The notes: a model not told the origin generated them from the sequence alone. DNA of 42,323 nt from an uncultured Eubacterium sp. (GCA_948470065.1 CAOKNO010000017.1:1-42323); one strand, 5' to 3'. Shown: positions 1-9,486, numbered from the stretch's first letter. Translations and numbers: made by a program.

Positions 1-13
1 CGACAGCTTCTAT

Positions 14-42
14 ATACTACCACGGCTGTCTGCATTTGTCAA
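14..42 (-). promoter_or_regulatory. Promoter firing off the left edge
   Basis: On the minus strand there is TTGACA (37-42), a 17-bp spacer and TAGTAT (14-19). The promoter lies just downstream of tRNA-Ser and points out of the window, so the next gene is not visible. Its -35 context (TTGACAAATG) is the same as that of the tRNA-Ser promoter, so another tRNA or stable RNA gene is a reasonable guess. Confidence 0.6.
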
Positions 43-89
43 CAACTTTTTTCAAAAAAATAACAACTTTATTTTTAGAAAATTTGGAA

Positions 90-177
90 CGGAGAAAGAG
101 GGATTCGAACCCTCGCGCCGGTCACCCGACCTATACCCTTAGCAGGGGCACCTCTTCGGCCTCTTGAGTATTTCTCC
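90..177 (-). tRNA. tRNA-Ser, anticodon GCU
   Basis: An 88-nt class II tRNA reads on the minus strand. The acceptor arms GGAGAAA (171-177) and TTTCTCC (91-97) pair perfectly. The anticodon loop contains GCT (plus-strand 141-143) between CCC and GGG, so it decodes AGC/AGU serine codons. A long variable arm and a TTCGAAT T-loop closed by GAGGG/CCCTC are present, and G is the discriminator base. The 3' CCA is not encoded and must be added after transcription. A near-consensus promoter lies about 50 bp upstream. Confidence 0.97.
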
Positions 178-228
178 GAACTGACATTTTCTTTATAAAA
201 TTGTCATTTGCGCCGTAACGCTTTTTTA

Positions 229-257
229 ATTGTACTAAAAAGGATCCCATTTGTCAA
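229..257 (-). promoter_or_regulatory. Promoter of tRNA-Ser
   Basis: Minus-strand TTGACA (252-257), 17-bp spacer, TACAAT (229-234), ending about 50 bp before the mature tRNA 5' end. This matches a strong housekeeping-sigma promoter and fits a stable RNA gene. It shares TTGACAAATG with the promoter at 14-42. Confidence 0.8.
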
Positions 258-304
258 TAACTTTTTTAAACTTTTTACCGCCATTTTACCTCAAACAGAA
301 AATT

Positions 305-323
305 CCTGCCAGTTACTGACAGG
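305..323 (-). terminator. Possible terminator of the glycosidase operon
   Basis: An 8-bp inverted repeat with one G-T wobble and a 3-nt loop is followed on the minus strand by AATTTTC, a weak U tract. It lies about 235 bp beyond the GH127 stop codon and before the tRNA-Ser promoter, which is where the operon transcript should end. Apart from this hairpin, the two promoters and the tail remnant at 507-528, nothing else is recognisable in 178-557. Confidence 0.45.
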
Positions 324-506
324 GTCCTCTGCTTTTACAAAAGAAGGGATTTTATTCAAAAATGCATAGCATTTCTGACGATATTAAGTAAAGTTCTCAT
401 TTTAACCGTCTCTGCACGGCTGCTTTACACATACGTTATTTTAGTACGGCCAGGATATTTTTCGTAGGATGATTTTTTATACTTCCTATATTATTTTAAA
501 CATTTC

Positions 507-579
507 TTACCTAGGTTTTTCCTCTGGATAATTATATTTATATTGTCCATGTTATTTTTACTTAGGATTTTCTTCTGGA
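507..579 (-). repeat. Diverged duplicate of the GH127 C-terminal tail
   Basis: Bases 507-528 match 558-579 at 19 of 22 positions. On the minus strand both read as a short tail plus stop in the same sense: PEENPK-stop at the true end of the gene and PEEKPR-stop 51 bp further downstream. The outer copy is outside the coding region, so it looks like a remnant of a local duplication or an older gene end. Confidence 0.5.
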
Positions 580-3500
580 CGGATATCTTCCTGTTTTTCA
601 TAGCTTACTTTCCAGCGGTATATACCTGTAGCGCCTGCTCCTTCTAATACCGTCATAACAAGCCGTACTGCTGTTGTTTCAAGAGACGGAAGGCGGATGG
701 TATTATATTGATCCACTTTCACGCTGTCTTCGTAAGGAGTCAGTACATCGGCTTTTTGCCATGTCCCATCCCTATCCAAATACAGGACTTCTATGCTTGC
801 GGGGATCCTGGTCCCCCATGCATCATCGTACCAATAAATCTCAAATTTGTTCAATTGTACTGCAATATCCCATTCGTATTGGACAAAATGCTCGCTTCCT
901 GGCATTTGGAAATAGTTGCCCCATCCTAGCCCAGTGCATTCCTGGTTGGAGCTTTCCGGTTCCCAATTTACCTTAATCCCATTCAGGTTCTCCCAAGACG
1001 CCGTATAATCAGAATATACATTTGCCCGGTATTCCAAATGTCCTGGATCTGGGACTTTCGCATTCTGTAACCGGAAATTTCCTATAATCGTTACATTCTC
1101 CTCTACATGCTTTAAGGTATAGGTATTATCGTCGCCCATTAAAACACGCGTTCCGTTTATGAACAGATCCTTTACCTGGTATCCCTCGTTTGGATACGCA
1201 GTTACAATAAGTTCCTCTCCATCTTTTATCATTTCCGTACTTAAAATAAACATCCCGTTCTGAGGCGTCGTATTAATTAAGCTGGCCTCGTGCCATGGGT
1301 TGCCGTCCCCCAAAGACATTACGATTTTAAAATAAGCATGATAAGGTTCCGACGCAAATTCTGGGGCAAACATGGGCAGAAACGTGATTTTCCCAGACGT
1401 TAGGACAGGGAATCCGTTCGCTGCATGTTTCGAAGCCTGGAATGATTCTTCTAAGATTTCAGACAATAGCAAAGTCCTCCATCCATCCCCCAGCTTTCGG
1501 CCTGCCATAACAAAAGGCCCATACATTACGCTAGCCACTATGGAATCACCAATCAAATCCGGCGTACGATCCAAGTGGATCCCCCATGGCATAGTAACTT
1601 CTATCACATCGCCTGCCTGGATGCCCTCTAATGCAAGGTAAGCGCTGATTTCAGGATTTGCCTCTATCTGTTCTCCATTGATCTTGACTGTAAATCCTTT
1701 TGTCGCCCAATAAGGGACGCGCAATTTCATCTGGAAAGAAGACGGGATGCTTCCATCTAAGGAAGATACGGTAAATTTTGTTGTTTCCGATGGAAACTCT
1801 GTTTCCTGTACCACTGTTACCCCTTTTTCCTCCCATTTTACGGTAGAAGGAAGGTATAACCCTACATATAAAGTATCCTCTGTTTTGCTATAAGCTGCTT
1901 CCTGGTACTTCACATGGTTTACCATCCCCGTACCATAACAGCAGCTAAAGCCTGTATCATCGTCCCCAAATGTCTTCTGCGCATTCGGGGAAACAAAAAT
2001 CATACGGGTAGTCCCATTGTGGCGGTTGCTGGTATTGTTCGGGGTCTGGGACGCCAGGATATGGTTGTACAACGCACGTTCATAATAATCCATATACCCA
2101 GCGTCGTCCGGATTATAATTATGTAGCATTTTCGTTAAATTCAACATATAGGATACCGCGCACGTTTCACATCCATCATGTCCTGTGATGCTCTTGGCCT
2201 GCTGGTATGGCTCCTGGAAGGTTGTCCCATTCCCAACGCTGCCCGTAGAAAAGGAATACCTAGAAACCACCATATTCCAGAAATTCTCTGCAATATGGTA
2301 ATATTCCATTTCTGGCTTGCCCATTGCTTCTGTCGCTTCGTAAATTTTCAACGCACCTATGACCTGCGCAATATGCTGGCTCACACAAAAACCTGCGATA
2401 CTGTCCACATTTTTAACCATATTATTAAAAAACCTTGTATTATCGAATAATTTTGCCCCTTCCAAAAATTCTGGATCTCCAGTATAAAGATAAAGCTGCG
2501 CCATCGACTCATTCATCCCGCCGTATTCCCCAGAAATTCCCGAGCCCCACATCTTGGTAAGCTGCTCCTTCTCACATCCGCTTAGACGATGGAACGCCCA
2601 TTTCCCAAGCGCTTTTGCTGACTCCAATGCTTCTTCATTCCCTGTAAAACGGTAAGCGTCAATCAACCCCTCCAATAATTTATGCATCACATAATACGGC
2701 GCCCAGACCAATGGGTACGTATTATATTTTTCAAGCAATGCAAACTGATCTGGCGGATATGCGCTTAAAAAACCTTCTCCCCATACCGAAGGATCCTTAC
2801 TCCACAAGGTTTGGTCAATTCCTTCTGTTTCAAAGGACGATGCTTCTCCTTTGCACAATTCCTGAAGCTGGCGCAGCTCATGCACCATGCCATCCAGCTT
2901 GCTTTTTAAACCTTCCTCTCCTGTTGAAGCATACGCATACGATAAAGCCGAAAGATAAAAGCCTGTACTATGCCCCCTCAGCAAGCCTTCTGGTTCTTCC
3001 CAACCACCCAAAGGCTTAACATTGTCAATCTTTTCTTTCTGTCCATATGTCTGGTAGAAATTATAAAGCATACGCTGGCTATCTAATAATTCCAGATAAT
3101 TGCAAGCCCGTTCCCTATTCTGCGTCAAAATCGAGCCATTCTGGCCAATTTGATCCAGCGTAATGCTGTGCAAAGGGAAATTTTCTGTAATGGCCTGCCT
3201 TGGTTTCTCTTCTTCCAATACATTTACTTTCGCTGTGATTGTATTCTTTTCCCCAACCAGCCTGCCTTCTACTGTAAAACTCCCTGTAGAGGAATACATA
3301 TCGCCATCGATCCATTCTGGCCAAACGGTTTTAAGCTTCCTTACGCTGCCATCTTTGTAAGTAACCCTTACATGATTCGGCAAAGAAGGGCTGTTGCCAA
3401 CCAGCGTTTCTACCTGTATCTCTTCGATTTCCTTTATCGCTGCTGATTTGCGCAAGGAAGGTACCGCTGCCTCAAACATAATCGTCTGTTCTTCTTTCCC

Positions 3501-4799
3501 GCTGCTTATGCTTGCGATTAATGCCCCGTCCGATTGTTCTTCTCCAATGCCAGGGCGCGTCACTTTTGCTATGCCATCGACTATTTTTATCGCTTTGTTC
3601 TCACTCCGCCAGGTAATAGAAGAACCCCAATCTCCTCTTGTTGGAAGCTCTATATCTTCCATGACAGGAAGGAACTCCCCTATCATCTCCTGCAAGGCTG
3701 CCGTATCATGCTCCACCATCTGTTTCTCTGTATATTCCGCAAGCACTGTCACATCGAACTGTTTCGTCTGTGAGATTCCCTGATAGCGTAATTCGGCGAT
3801 CAATTGCCCCTTGCTATCGGCTTCCCCTTGCTTGGGACGTACAACCTTGGCGGTATCCCCATGGATGGAAATAGCTTTATTCTCACTCCTCCACTGGATT
3901 TCAGAACCATTTTCCCCAGAAGAAGGCAGTTCTATATCAGATGTTATCCCAGAGGTATCCCCCAAATCAAGTCCTGCCAAATCACCAGATACAATACCCG
4001 TTTCATCTACAAAATACATGGACTGTATCTCTTCTGGATCCAAAGCCCTGTTATAAATCCGGACGTCTGCAAATTGCCCATAGGTAGGGTTATCGCCAAA
4101 CTGGCCATATCCAATATAATTGTTCGTTGTTTCTCCCAAATCCTTCAGCGCAATCCCTGTATCAACCGTTTTCCCAATCTGCCTGCCGTTTTCATACAAA
4201 GACATCCGTGTACCATCTATTACTACGGTAGTCAGTACCCAACGGCGCTTATCCAGGTTATCCTTTTTCTGTATCCCCTTCTCATTGGTCCAACCGCCAG
4301 TGGTTATGGCGGCGGCATATCCCTGGAACCCAGCGTTCCTCCCGTCTGACATTAAATAGATATAATGATCCTGCCCGGTTCCAAAATCCCAGATCCGCTG
4401 GTATCCATTGTTCGCAAAAAGCTTTACCCAAACACTGATTGTTACTGTATCATAGCCGCCCAGCACACCCTTTGGGAATTGCAGGTAAGGGCCAGCCACA
4501 CCTCCTGATAGCTCCAAGGCTTTTGACGGCCTGCCATAGATATTCACATCTTTAATGGAATACGTCCCTTCCATTTCCCTGCCCACGCACTTTATCTCAC
4601 CAGAATTTTGGTTCCCAGAACAATCACTGACAATCGTTGCATTTTCGTTAAGCATGTTAAAATCATAGTGAAGGATTAATCCATCCTCTGGCTCAGCCTT
4701 TACTGACGATACCTGGCCAAATGGCAGCCCAATCAGGATAAGGGCGCACGTTAAGAAACATGCCAGTAACCGTTTCAAACATTGCTTATTTTTATACAT
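558..4799 (-). CDS. Secreted multidomain GH127/GH146-type beta-L-arabinofuranosidase
   Basis: A 1413-residue exported enzyme predicted to release beta-L-arabinofuranose from plant glycans. A signal peptide ends near residue 35 (VKA then EPED). Next come a LamG/concanavalin-like domain (about 38-262), two atrophied Ig-like modules with the motif SENKAI (about 270-450), a Big_4-like module (about 455-527) and the DUF1680 catalytic domain (about 540-1130). An InlB-type repeat and a discoidin-like carbohydrate-binding end follow. By comparison with Bifidobacterium HypBA1, Glu878, Cys880, Cys953 and Cys954 (motifs CETC and SCCYG) would hold zinc, Cys953 would be the nucleophile, and Glu863 is a candidate acid/base. 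It lies 36 bp after the solute-binding lipoprotein and is probably the last gene of that operon. It has no LPXTG motif and no basic repeat tail, unlike the other enzymes here, so it may be released. GH127 versus GH146 cannot be decided by eye. Confidence 0.9.
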   Translation of the reverse strand: MYKNKQCLKRLLACFLTCALILIGLPFGQVSSVKAEPEDGLILHYDFNMLNENATIVSDCSGNQNSGEIKCVGREMEGTYSIKDVNIYGRPSKALELSGGVAGPYLQFPKGVLGGYDTVTISVWVKLFANNGYQRIWDFGTGQDHYIYLMSDGRNAGFQGYAAAITTGGWTNEKGIQKKDNLDKRRWVLTTVVIDGTRMSLYENGRQIGKTVDTGIALKDLGETTNNYIGYGQFGDNPTYGQFADVRIYNRALDPEEIQSMYFVDETGIVSGDLAGLDLGDTSGITSDIELPSSGENGSEIQWRSENKAISIHGDTAKVVRPKQGEADSKGQLIAELRYQGISQTKQFDVTVLAEYTEKQMVEHDTAALQEMIGEFLPVMEDIELPTRGDWGSSITWRSENKAIKIVDGIAKVTRPGIGEEQSDGALIASISSGKEEQTIMFEAAVPSLRKSAAIKEIEEIQVETLVGNSPSLPNHVRVTYKDGSVRKLKTVWPEWIDGDMYSSTGSFTVEGRLVGEKNTITAKVNVLEEEKPRQAITENFPLHSITLDQIGQNGSILTQNRERACNYLELLDSQRMLYNFYQTYGQKEKIDNVKPLGGWEEPEGLLRGHSTGFYLSALSYAYASTGEEGLKSKLDGMVHELRQLQELCKGEASSFETEGIDQTLWSKDPSVWGEGFLSAYPPDQFALLEKYNTYPLVWAPYYVMHKLLEGLIDAYRFTGNEEALESAKALGKWAFHRLSGCEKEQLTKMWGSGISGEYGGMNESMAQLYLYTGDPEFLEGAKLFDNTRFFNNMVKNVDSIAGFCVSQHIAQVIGALKIYEATEAMGKPEMEYYHIAENFWNMVVSRYSFSTGSVGNGTTFQEPYQQAKSITGHDGCETCAVSYMLNLTKMLHNYNPDDAGYMDYYERALYNHILASQTPNNTSNRHNGTTRMIFVSPNAQKTFGDDDTGFSCCYGTGMVNHVKYQEAAYSKTEDTLYVGLYLPSTVKWEEKGVTVVQETEFPSETTKFTVSSLDGSIPSSFQMKLRVPYWATKGFTVKINGEQIEANPEISAYLALEGIQAGDVIEVTMPWGIHLDRTPDLIGDSIVASVMYGPFVMAGRKLGDGWRTLLLSEILEESFQASKHAANGFPVLTSGKITFLPMFAPEFASEPYHAYFKIVMSLGDGNPWHEASLINTTPQNGMFILSTEMIKDGEELIVTAYPNEGYQVKDLFINGTRVLMGDDNTYTLKHVEENVTIIGNFRLQNAKVPDPGHLEYRANVYSDYTASWENLNGIKVNWEPESSNQECTGLGWGNYFQMPGSEHFVQYEWDIAVQLNKFEIYWYDDAWGTRIPASIEVLYLDRDGTWQKADVLTPYEDSVKVDQYNTIRLPSLETTAVRLVMTVLEGAGATGIYRWKVSYEKQEDIRPEENPK

Positions 4800-4835
4800 G
4801 GGACTGTAGCCCTCCTCCCATCATGGATTCAACTA

Positions 4836-6053
4836 TTACTTTCCTATCTTATCTATATACTCCTGCCAGGCTTCCTTTGCCGAATAGCCATTTCCAAACA
4901 TCTGGTACAAGCCTTCTGACAGCGCGCTGCTGACCTCTTTCCAACGCGGGATGGAAGTCCGGCTGATACTCCCTTCCATCTGGGATACAAAAACCTCCAT
5001 ATCCTTGTTCTTCTTCCCATAGGCTTTTGCCAATTCCTTTTTTGGCGGTATGTTCCACATGATTTCTGAAATCTGCTCCATAACTTCTTCCTGGTTGTAA
5101 TAATCCATAAATGCAATCGCCCCATCGACATTCTTGCCCTGGATCACAGCCAAATCCTCTCCCCCTGCCATTACCCCCTGGGTAACGTACGCTGGAAACG
5201 AAAACATACCGTAATCAATCCCAGACGCTTCAATTTCCGGCAGCGCCCAAGATCCATTTTCAATCATAGCGGCTTTGCGTTCTACAAAAATACGTGTAAT
5301 ATCGTTTTGGGACCAATTGATACAATCATGCAGCATACAATGATCCTCTAACAAGCTTTCCATCAATTCAAACGCCTGGATGGACCGTTCGTCTGTCAGG
5401 TTTTCCCCGGTAATCCCAGCTGCAAGCATCCATGGCATAAATTGGAACGCCCCTTGCTCCCCACCGAACGCAGACATCACAAAGCCATAACAAGGCTGTT
5501 CCCCATCCTTCGTCAATTGGGCGGCAGCCTTTTTAAATTGATCCCAGGTAACTGGTATCGTTACCTTTGCTTCCCTAAACATCTGTTTATTATAAATCAC
5601 CACTGTATTTTTACAGCAAAATGGGACTCCATAGTACCTTCCATTATATTCTACAGAATTCCATACCTCCTGATAATAATTATCTACAAAGATACGGCTT
5701 TGGAGCTGATCTGTAATATCTTCCAAAAGCCCGCTTTTTACAAGGCTTTCCATCTCTGGGTTATCCACCAGGATCAAATCTGGAAGGCTGTCTGAGGAGA
5801 GAGCAAGCGACAGCTTCTTAATAAAATCCAGCATTGGGACATATTCCCAAGCTATATGGTACTTCTCCTGTGATTTGTTAAAACCATCGACCAATTTATC
5901 CAGCCCTTCCTTCTGAGCCTCTGTTTCATAATAAGACCAGAGCAGCAATTCTTCCTTTTGGTTCTTCTTGATATCGTCTGGATGTTCCTTACAGCCAGAA
6001 AGCAGAACCAAAAACAACAAGAATATAGCGCATGCAACTGCCTTTCTTTTCAT
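4836..6053 (-). CDS. Extracellular solute-binding lipoprotein (sugar ABC type)
   Basis: 405 residues, matching the usual size of family 1 sugar-binding proteins. The N-terminus is basic then hydrophobic and ends in the lipobox LSGC, placing the lipidated cysteine at residue 21, so it should be tethered to the outside of the membrane. The rest reads as a typical SBP_bac_1 fold, including DLILVDNPEM and the YYGVPF segment. It sits between the response regulator and the GH127 enzyme on the same strand. No permease or ATPase gene is adjacent. It could feed permeases encoded elsewhere or act as the ligand-sensing partner of the upstream histidine kinase. The ligand is unknown; arabino-oligosaccharide is an inference from the neighbours. 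Confidence 0.88.
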   Translation of the reverse strand: MKRKAVACAIFLLFLVLLSGCKEHPDDIKKNQKEELLLWSYYETEAQKEGLDKLVDGFNKSQEKYHIAWEYVPMLDFIKKLSLALSSDSLPDLILVDNPEMESLVKSGLLEDITDQLQSRIFVDNYYQEVWNSVEYNGRYYGVPFCCKNTVVIYNKQMFREAKVTIPVTWDQFKKAAAQLTKDGEQPCYGFVMSAFGGEQGAFQFMPWMLAAGITGENLTDERSIQAFELMESLLEDHCMLHDCINWSQNDITRIFVERKAAMIENGSWALPEIEASGIDYGMFSFPAYVTQGVMAGGEDLAVIQGKNVDGAIAFMDYYNQEEVMEQISEIMWNIPPKKELAKAYGKKNKDMEVFVSQMEGSISRTSIPRWKEVSSALSEGLYQMFGNGYSAKEAWQEYIDKIGK

Positions 6054-6078
6054 AACCTTCCCACCTGTCCATACAATC

Positions 6079-6141
6079 CCTGCGGGCGCTAGACCAATAC
6101 GTTCCTGCTAAGTTGCATTATCTTTACAAGATAACCGCAGG
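6079..6141 (-). other. Structured spacer between regulator and binding protein
   Basis: The 97-bp gap between the response regulator and the lipoprotein holds a nested inverted repeat. An outer 7-bp stem (6079-6085 with 6135-6141, CCTGCGG/CCGCAGG) encloses a perfect 7-bp hairpin with a 3-nt loop (6118-6134). No U tract follows on the minus strand, so it is not a normal terminator. It may be an mRNA processing or stabilising structure that uncouples expression of the two halves of the operon. It resembles no riboswitch I recognise. Confidence 0.4.
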
Positions 6142-6150
6142 TATTTTGCT

Positions 6151-7659
6151 TTATCGGTATTCTGCCGGGGACACCCCGGTCACCTCCTTAAAAATCCTTG
6201 CAAAATAATTGGAATTGCTATAACCGCATTCCTGTGCCACTTCATATATTTTCATATCGCTTTCCTTTAGTAAGCGCTTCGCATGGCTGATACGGAACTC
6301 CTTTAGGAACACCGAAAAGTTCATCCCGATTTCCCGCTTAAACAACATGCTCAGATATTCTGGCGTAATATTCAGCACCTCAGCTGTTTTCTCTAAGCTG
6401 ATCCCCTCTTTATAATGGTTCCTGATGTATTCGAGGGTACGGTTTATGGTATAATTGCTGATCCCTTCCTTCTCTTTCCTGTCGCAAATGATCTGAGCCG
6501 TCTTTCTAAGGCTTTCCTTTAGTTCTTCTGCCGTATAAACCTTTAGAATCCCTTTTAAATTATCCTCTTCCCGCAGCTTTTCATAAGCTTTCTGGTTGAT
6601 TTCCTTAGCGATATCTGTTATATTCGCCATCAGCTTTAACGCGCTATGGCGGATTTCCTCCGGATCATAGTTTTCTTTGATGATTTGGGATAAAAATTCA
6701 TCAATACCTGCTTCTGCTTCCTTGCGCTCCCCATTCCCAATGGCAGAAATAATCTTCTTCTCTGTCTGGATGGGATAATCAAACCCTTTCCATTCCCTTC
6801 CAGATACTTCCCGTACCCGTAACAGCGACCGGCATCCAAAACTAAGGCAGAACGAGAGTAATTTCCTGTCGTTTTCAAACGACGCCTTCCATTCCTCAAT
6901 GCTGCTGCATAAATCAATTGCCCAAGGGACTTCTTTTTTCTTAACTTGGAAATCATACTCCAACATCTGGTTAAATGCATGGATAAATCCCTCAATTTCC
7001 CCCTCTGTAGCTTTTAACATGACGATCCGAAAACGCATCTGCTCTTCCCAGGCGTCCAGATAATTAATGTTTGTAAATTGATGCATCATATTCTGAAGCA
7101 GAAATTCCTTCCCATTCATCCTCCCTACCTTAGTTTCCCCAAAGTATCCCAATAGCACGCCATACATCTTCCCCTTTTCCTCCGGGAAAATCCTGTGCAG
7201 CATCTGTTTTGCTTCCGTCTGTTCTAAATCACTTCCAAAGAAATACTCTTTCAGGTAATTCCCAGGCTGTTTGACGATACGGTTCCTGCTCTCTGTCAGC
7301 TTCCCTTCAATCCGCCTCATTGTTTCCCGCAACGTATCAATCGAGACTGGCTTTAAAAGATACTCTTCCACACCCAGCCGCATTGCTTTTCTAGCATATT
7401 CAAACTCAGAATACCCGCTGATAATAATGCTGCTGGCCTTAATGCCTTGTTCCCGTATTTTTGTAAGCATGTCCAAGCCATTCATATCGTTCATGCGGAT
7501 ATCTGTAATCACAAGATCTGGCCTGTACTCCTGAACCGCCGCTATCCCTTCTATGCCGTTTTTGCACTGTGCCACTACCTTATGCCCCGTACCTTTTTGC
7601 ACCATATCGGCAAGGCCTTCCCGGATCAGTTTTTCATCTTCCACGATTACGATTTTCAT
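6151..7659 (-). CDS. Two-component response regulator, YesN/AraC type
   Basis: 502 residues. An N-terminal receiver domain (about 1-120) carries the acidic pair Glu7-Asp8, the phosphoacceptor Asp53 (TDIRM), Ser81 and Lys103. A long middle region of the type found in YesN-like regulators follows. The C-terminus (about 400-502) is an AraC-family double helix-turn-helix ending in YSNSNYFARIFKEVTGVSPAEYR. It starts 24 bp after the histidine kinase stop, with AGGTGATG as ribosome site, so the two are cotranscribed and surely partners. It likely activates the binding protein and glycosidase genes in response to an extracellular sugar; this is inferred from context. Confidence 0.93.
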   Translation of the reverse strand: MKIVIVEDEKLIREGLADMVQKGTGHKVVAQCKNGIEGIAAVQEYRPDLVITDIRMNDMNGLDMLTKIREQGIKASSIIISGYSEFEYARKAMRLGVEEYLLKPVSIDTLRETMRRIEGKLTESRNRIVKQPGNYLKEYFFGSDLEQTEAKQMLHRIFPEEKGKMYGVLLGYFGETKVGRMNGKEFLLQNMMHQFTNINYLDAWEEQMRFRIVMLKATEGEIEGFIHAFNQMLEYDFQVKKKEVPWAIDLCSSIEEWKASFENDRKLLSFCLSFGCRSLLRVREVSGREWKGFDYPIQTEKKIISAIGNGERKEAEAGIDEFLSQIIKENYDPEEIRHSALKLMANITDIAKEINQKAYEKLREEDNLKGILKVYTAEELKESLRKTAQIICDRKEKEGISNYTINRTLEYIRNHYKEGISLEKTAEVLNITPEYLSMLFKREIGMNFSVFLKEFRISHAKRLLKESDMKIYEVAQECGYSNSNYFARIFKEVTGVSPAEYR

Positions 7660-7683
7660 TTCATCACCTACAAACCATTTTAT

Positions 7684-9486
7684 CTACACAGACACTGGAA
7701 GTACCAATTCTACGATTGTCCCAACGCCTTCTACACTATTAATATACCACTCCCCTTCTTTCCCATAGTATAGCTGGATACGCTCAAACACATTTGCCAG
7801 GCCTATCCCTTTCTCCCCTGTCCACTCCAAATCCCGCTGGTTATAATACTTTACCTGCGTCTCTTCCATCCCTATCCCGTTATCTTCCACAACTACGTGG
7901 ATCTTCCCTGGCTGCTGCGCCATACCAATATCTATTTGGAGCAGCCCTCCCTCCATATCCCGTATCCCGTGCAGGATAGCGTTCTCTATCACCGGCTGAA
8001 GCAAAAGCTTATATAATTTCACACTCCTGACCTCTTGTTCTATATGGATATGGAAATCAAAGGATCCCCCATAACGCATTTGATATAAAGGGATATAACA
8101 GCCCAGCCATTGTTCCACCTCGGAAATTGCAATCATCTGGTTGCTCTGGTTCATACTATACCGAAGGATGAACCCTAAGTCATTGATCATTTTGCTGATT
8201 TCATATTCTTCCTGCCGGATCGCCATCCAGTTAATCGCGTCCAGCGTATTATACAAAAAATGTGGATTAATCTGGGATTCCAAAGCTTTGATCTCCGCCT
8301 GGTTTTTCTTTTCCGATATCTCAGTGACTTCTTGGATCAAATTCTTCACTTTCCCTGTCATCTGGTTAAAATTCTGCCCAATCCGTCCAAATTCATCCTG
8401 CCTGTCAACCTCGAGCCAGACGTCCAGATTGCCTTTTTCCACTTGATGTATGCCATCCATAATTTTAGATAGATATGTCATAAAATAATGGTTGATTGAA
8501 TTGATAAATACAATTACGACGAGTACGTCGACTGCAAGCAAGGCGCGATAGATATTCTGGACGCTATTGACGTCCTTCATAATATAATTTTTGTCATAGA
8601 TATTGTAAAACATCCATCCTGTTTCTGGGTCTTGATAACGGATGCTGCCCAAATCCCAATCGCTGAATATCTCGGTTTCCCTTATAAAATCAAGTTCGTC
8701 CTGCCCATCTAAAAGCTTTCTGCCTATATAAGACGTATTAGGGAAAGAAATTATGCTGCCTTCTGCATCTGTAATAAAATTAGCGCTATGTTTCTGGTCG
8801 ATGTCGCTTTGCTTCCCATTACAGATGGCGTTCAACTCACCTTCATAAATCCCCATGATCAAAACCGCGACTGCACCTTCTTGAAGGTTTTCTGTATCAT
8901 AAAGCTCTTTCCCAATAAAAAAAAGCATTTCTTCCGCCCCATTTTCTATAAATTTCTGCGTAGGGACTAGGACAACTTCATTTTTACCATGGGTCATACG
9001 GTATGGTACGGTTTCCCGCAAATCCGTATAATCACGCCAAATATTATCTAAAGCCGAACCTGTCTGGCTATCGTAAGTAATGCTTTCCCCAGTCTTACAT
9101 ACCAGGCTAATGCTTCGGATTGCAGTTTTGGATTCTGCAAATTGCTTGATCCTCTCGTTGATCTTAAAGTACAGGGACGCTTGTTCTTCTTGGCCCGCGT
9201 CATGGTATTTGGAAAGGCTTCTGACCAGATCCTTGTCAAGATAGACCTGATATACGATATCAATATAGGATTCTAGTGTCAATGAGAATTTTTCAGAAAT
9301 CTGGATCAAATTGTTCCGCGTCAATTCTTTTATCTGTTTATTCATGGAATGGATACTGACTTCGGAAAAGAAAATTTGGATCAAAAAAACAGGAAAAATA
9401 CAGATACCTAAACTTATACTTAAAAACTTTTTACGGAAGCTTAAGTCTTTATACCATTGTCTAATATTTTTCCTGTTTCGTTTCAT
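7684..9486 (-). CDS. Sensor histidine kinase, YesM type
   Basis: 600 residues. A first membrane segment (about 18-42) and a second (about 305-330) bracket an extracellular sensing domain of roughly 260 residues, probably of the Cache class. A HAMP linker follows, then the LytS/YesM-type phosphoacceptor motif SQINPHFLYNTL with His409, and a GHKL ATPase with ENAILHG (N box), DNGIGM (G1) and GIGLANV (G2). It is the first gene of the regulator-lipoprotein-glycosidase set. The ribosome site (AAGGCGG) is weak and no clear housekeeping promoter is visible in the 97 bp between the start codon and the upstream MITE-like element. Confidence 0.93.
   Translation of the reverse strand: MKRNRKNIRQWYKDLSFRKKFLSISLGICIFPVFLIQIFFSEVSIHSMNKQIKELTRNNLIQISEKFSLTLESYIDIVYQVYLDKDLVRSLSKYHDAGQEEQASLYFKINERIKQFAESKTAIRSISLVCKTGESITYDSQTGSALDNIWRDYTDLRETVPYRMTHGKNEVVLVPTQKFIENGAEEMLFFIGKELYDTENLQEGAVAVLIMGIYEGELNAICNGKQSDIDQKHSANFITDAEGSIISFPNTSYIGRKLLDGQDELDFIRETEIFSDWDLGSIRYQDPETGWMFYNIYDKNYIMKDVNSVQNIYRALLAVDVLVVIVFINSINHYFMTYLSKIMDGIHQVEKGNLDVWLEVDRQDEFGRIGQNFNQMTGKVKNLIQEVTEISEKKNQAEIKALESQINPHFLYNTLDAINWMAIRQEEYEISKMINDLGFILRYSMNQSNQMIAISEVEQWLGCYIPLYQMRYGGSFDFHIHIEQEVRSVKLYKLLLQPVIENAILHGIRDMEGGLLQIDIGMAQQPGKIHVVVEDNGIGMEETQVKYYNQRDLEWTGEKGIGLANVFERIQLYYGKEGEWYINSVEGVGTIVELVLPVSV

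Noticed and set aside
3394-4349. Long plus-strand frames opposite the GH127 gene (129 and 181 codons)
   Set aside because: They are antisense to a clear coding sequence and have no recognisable motifs or ribosome sites.
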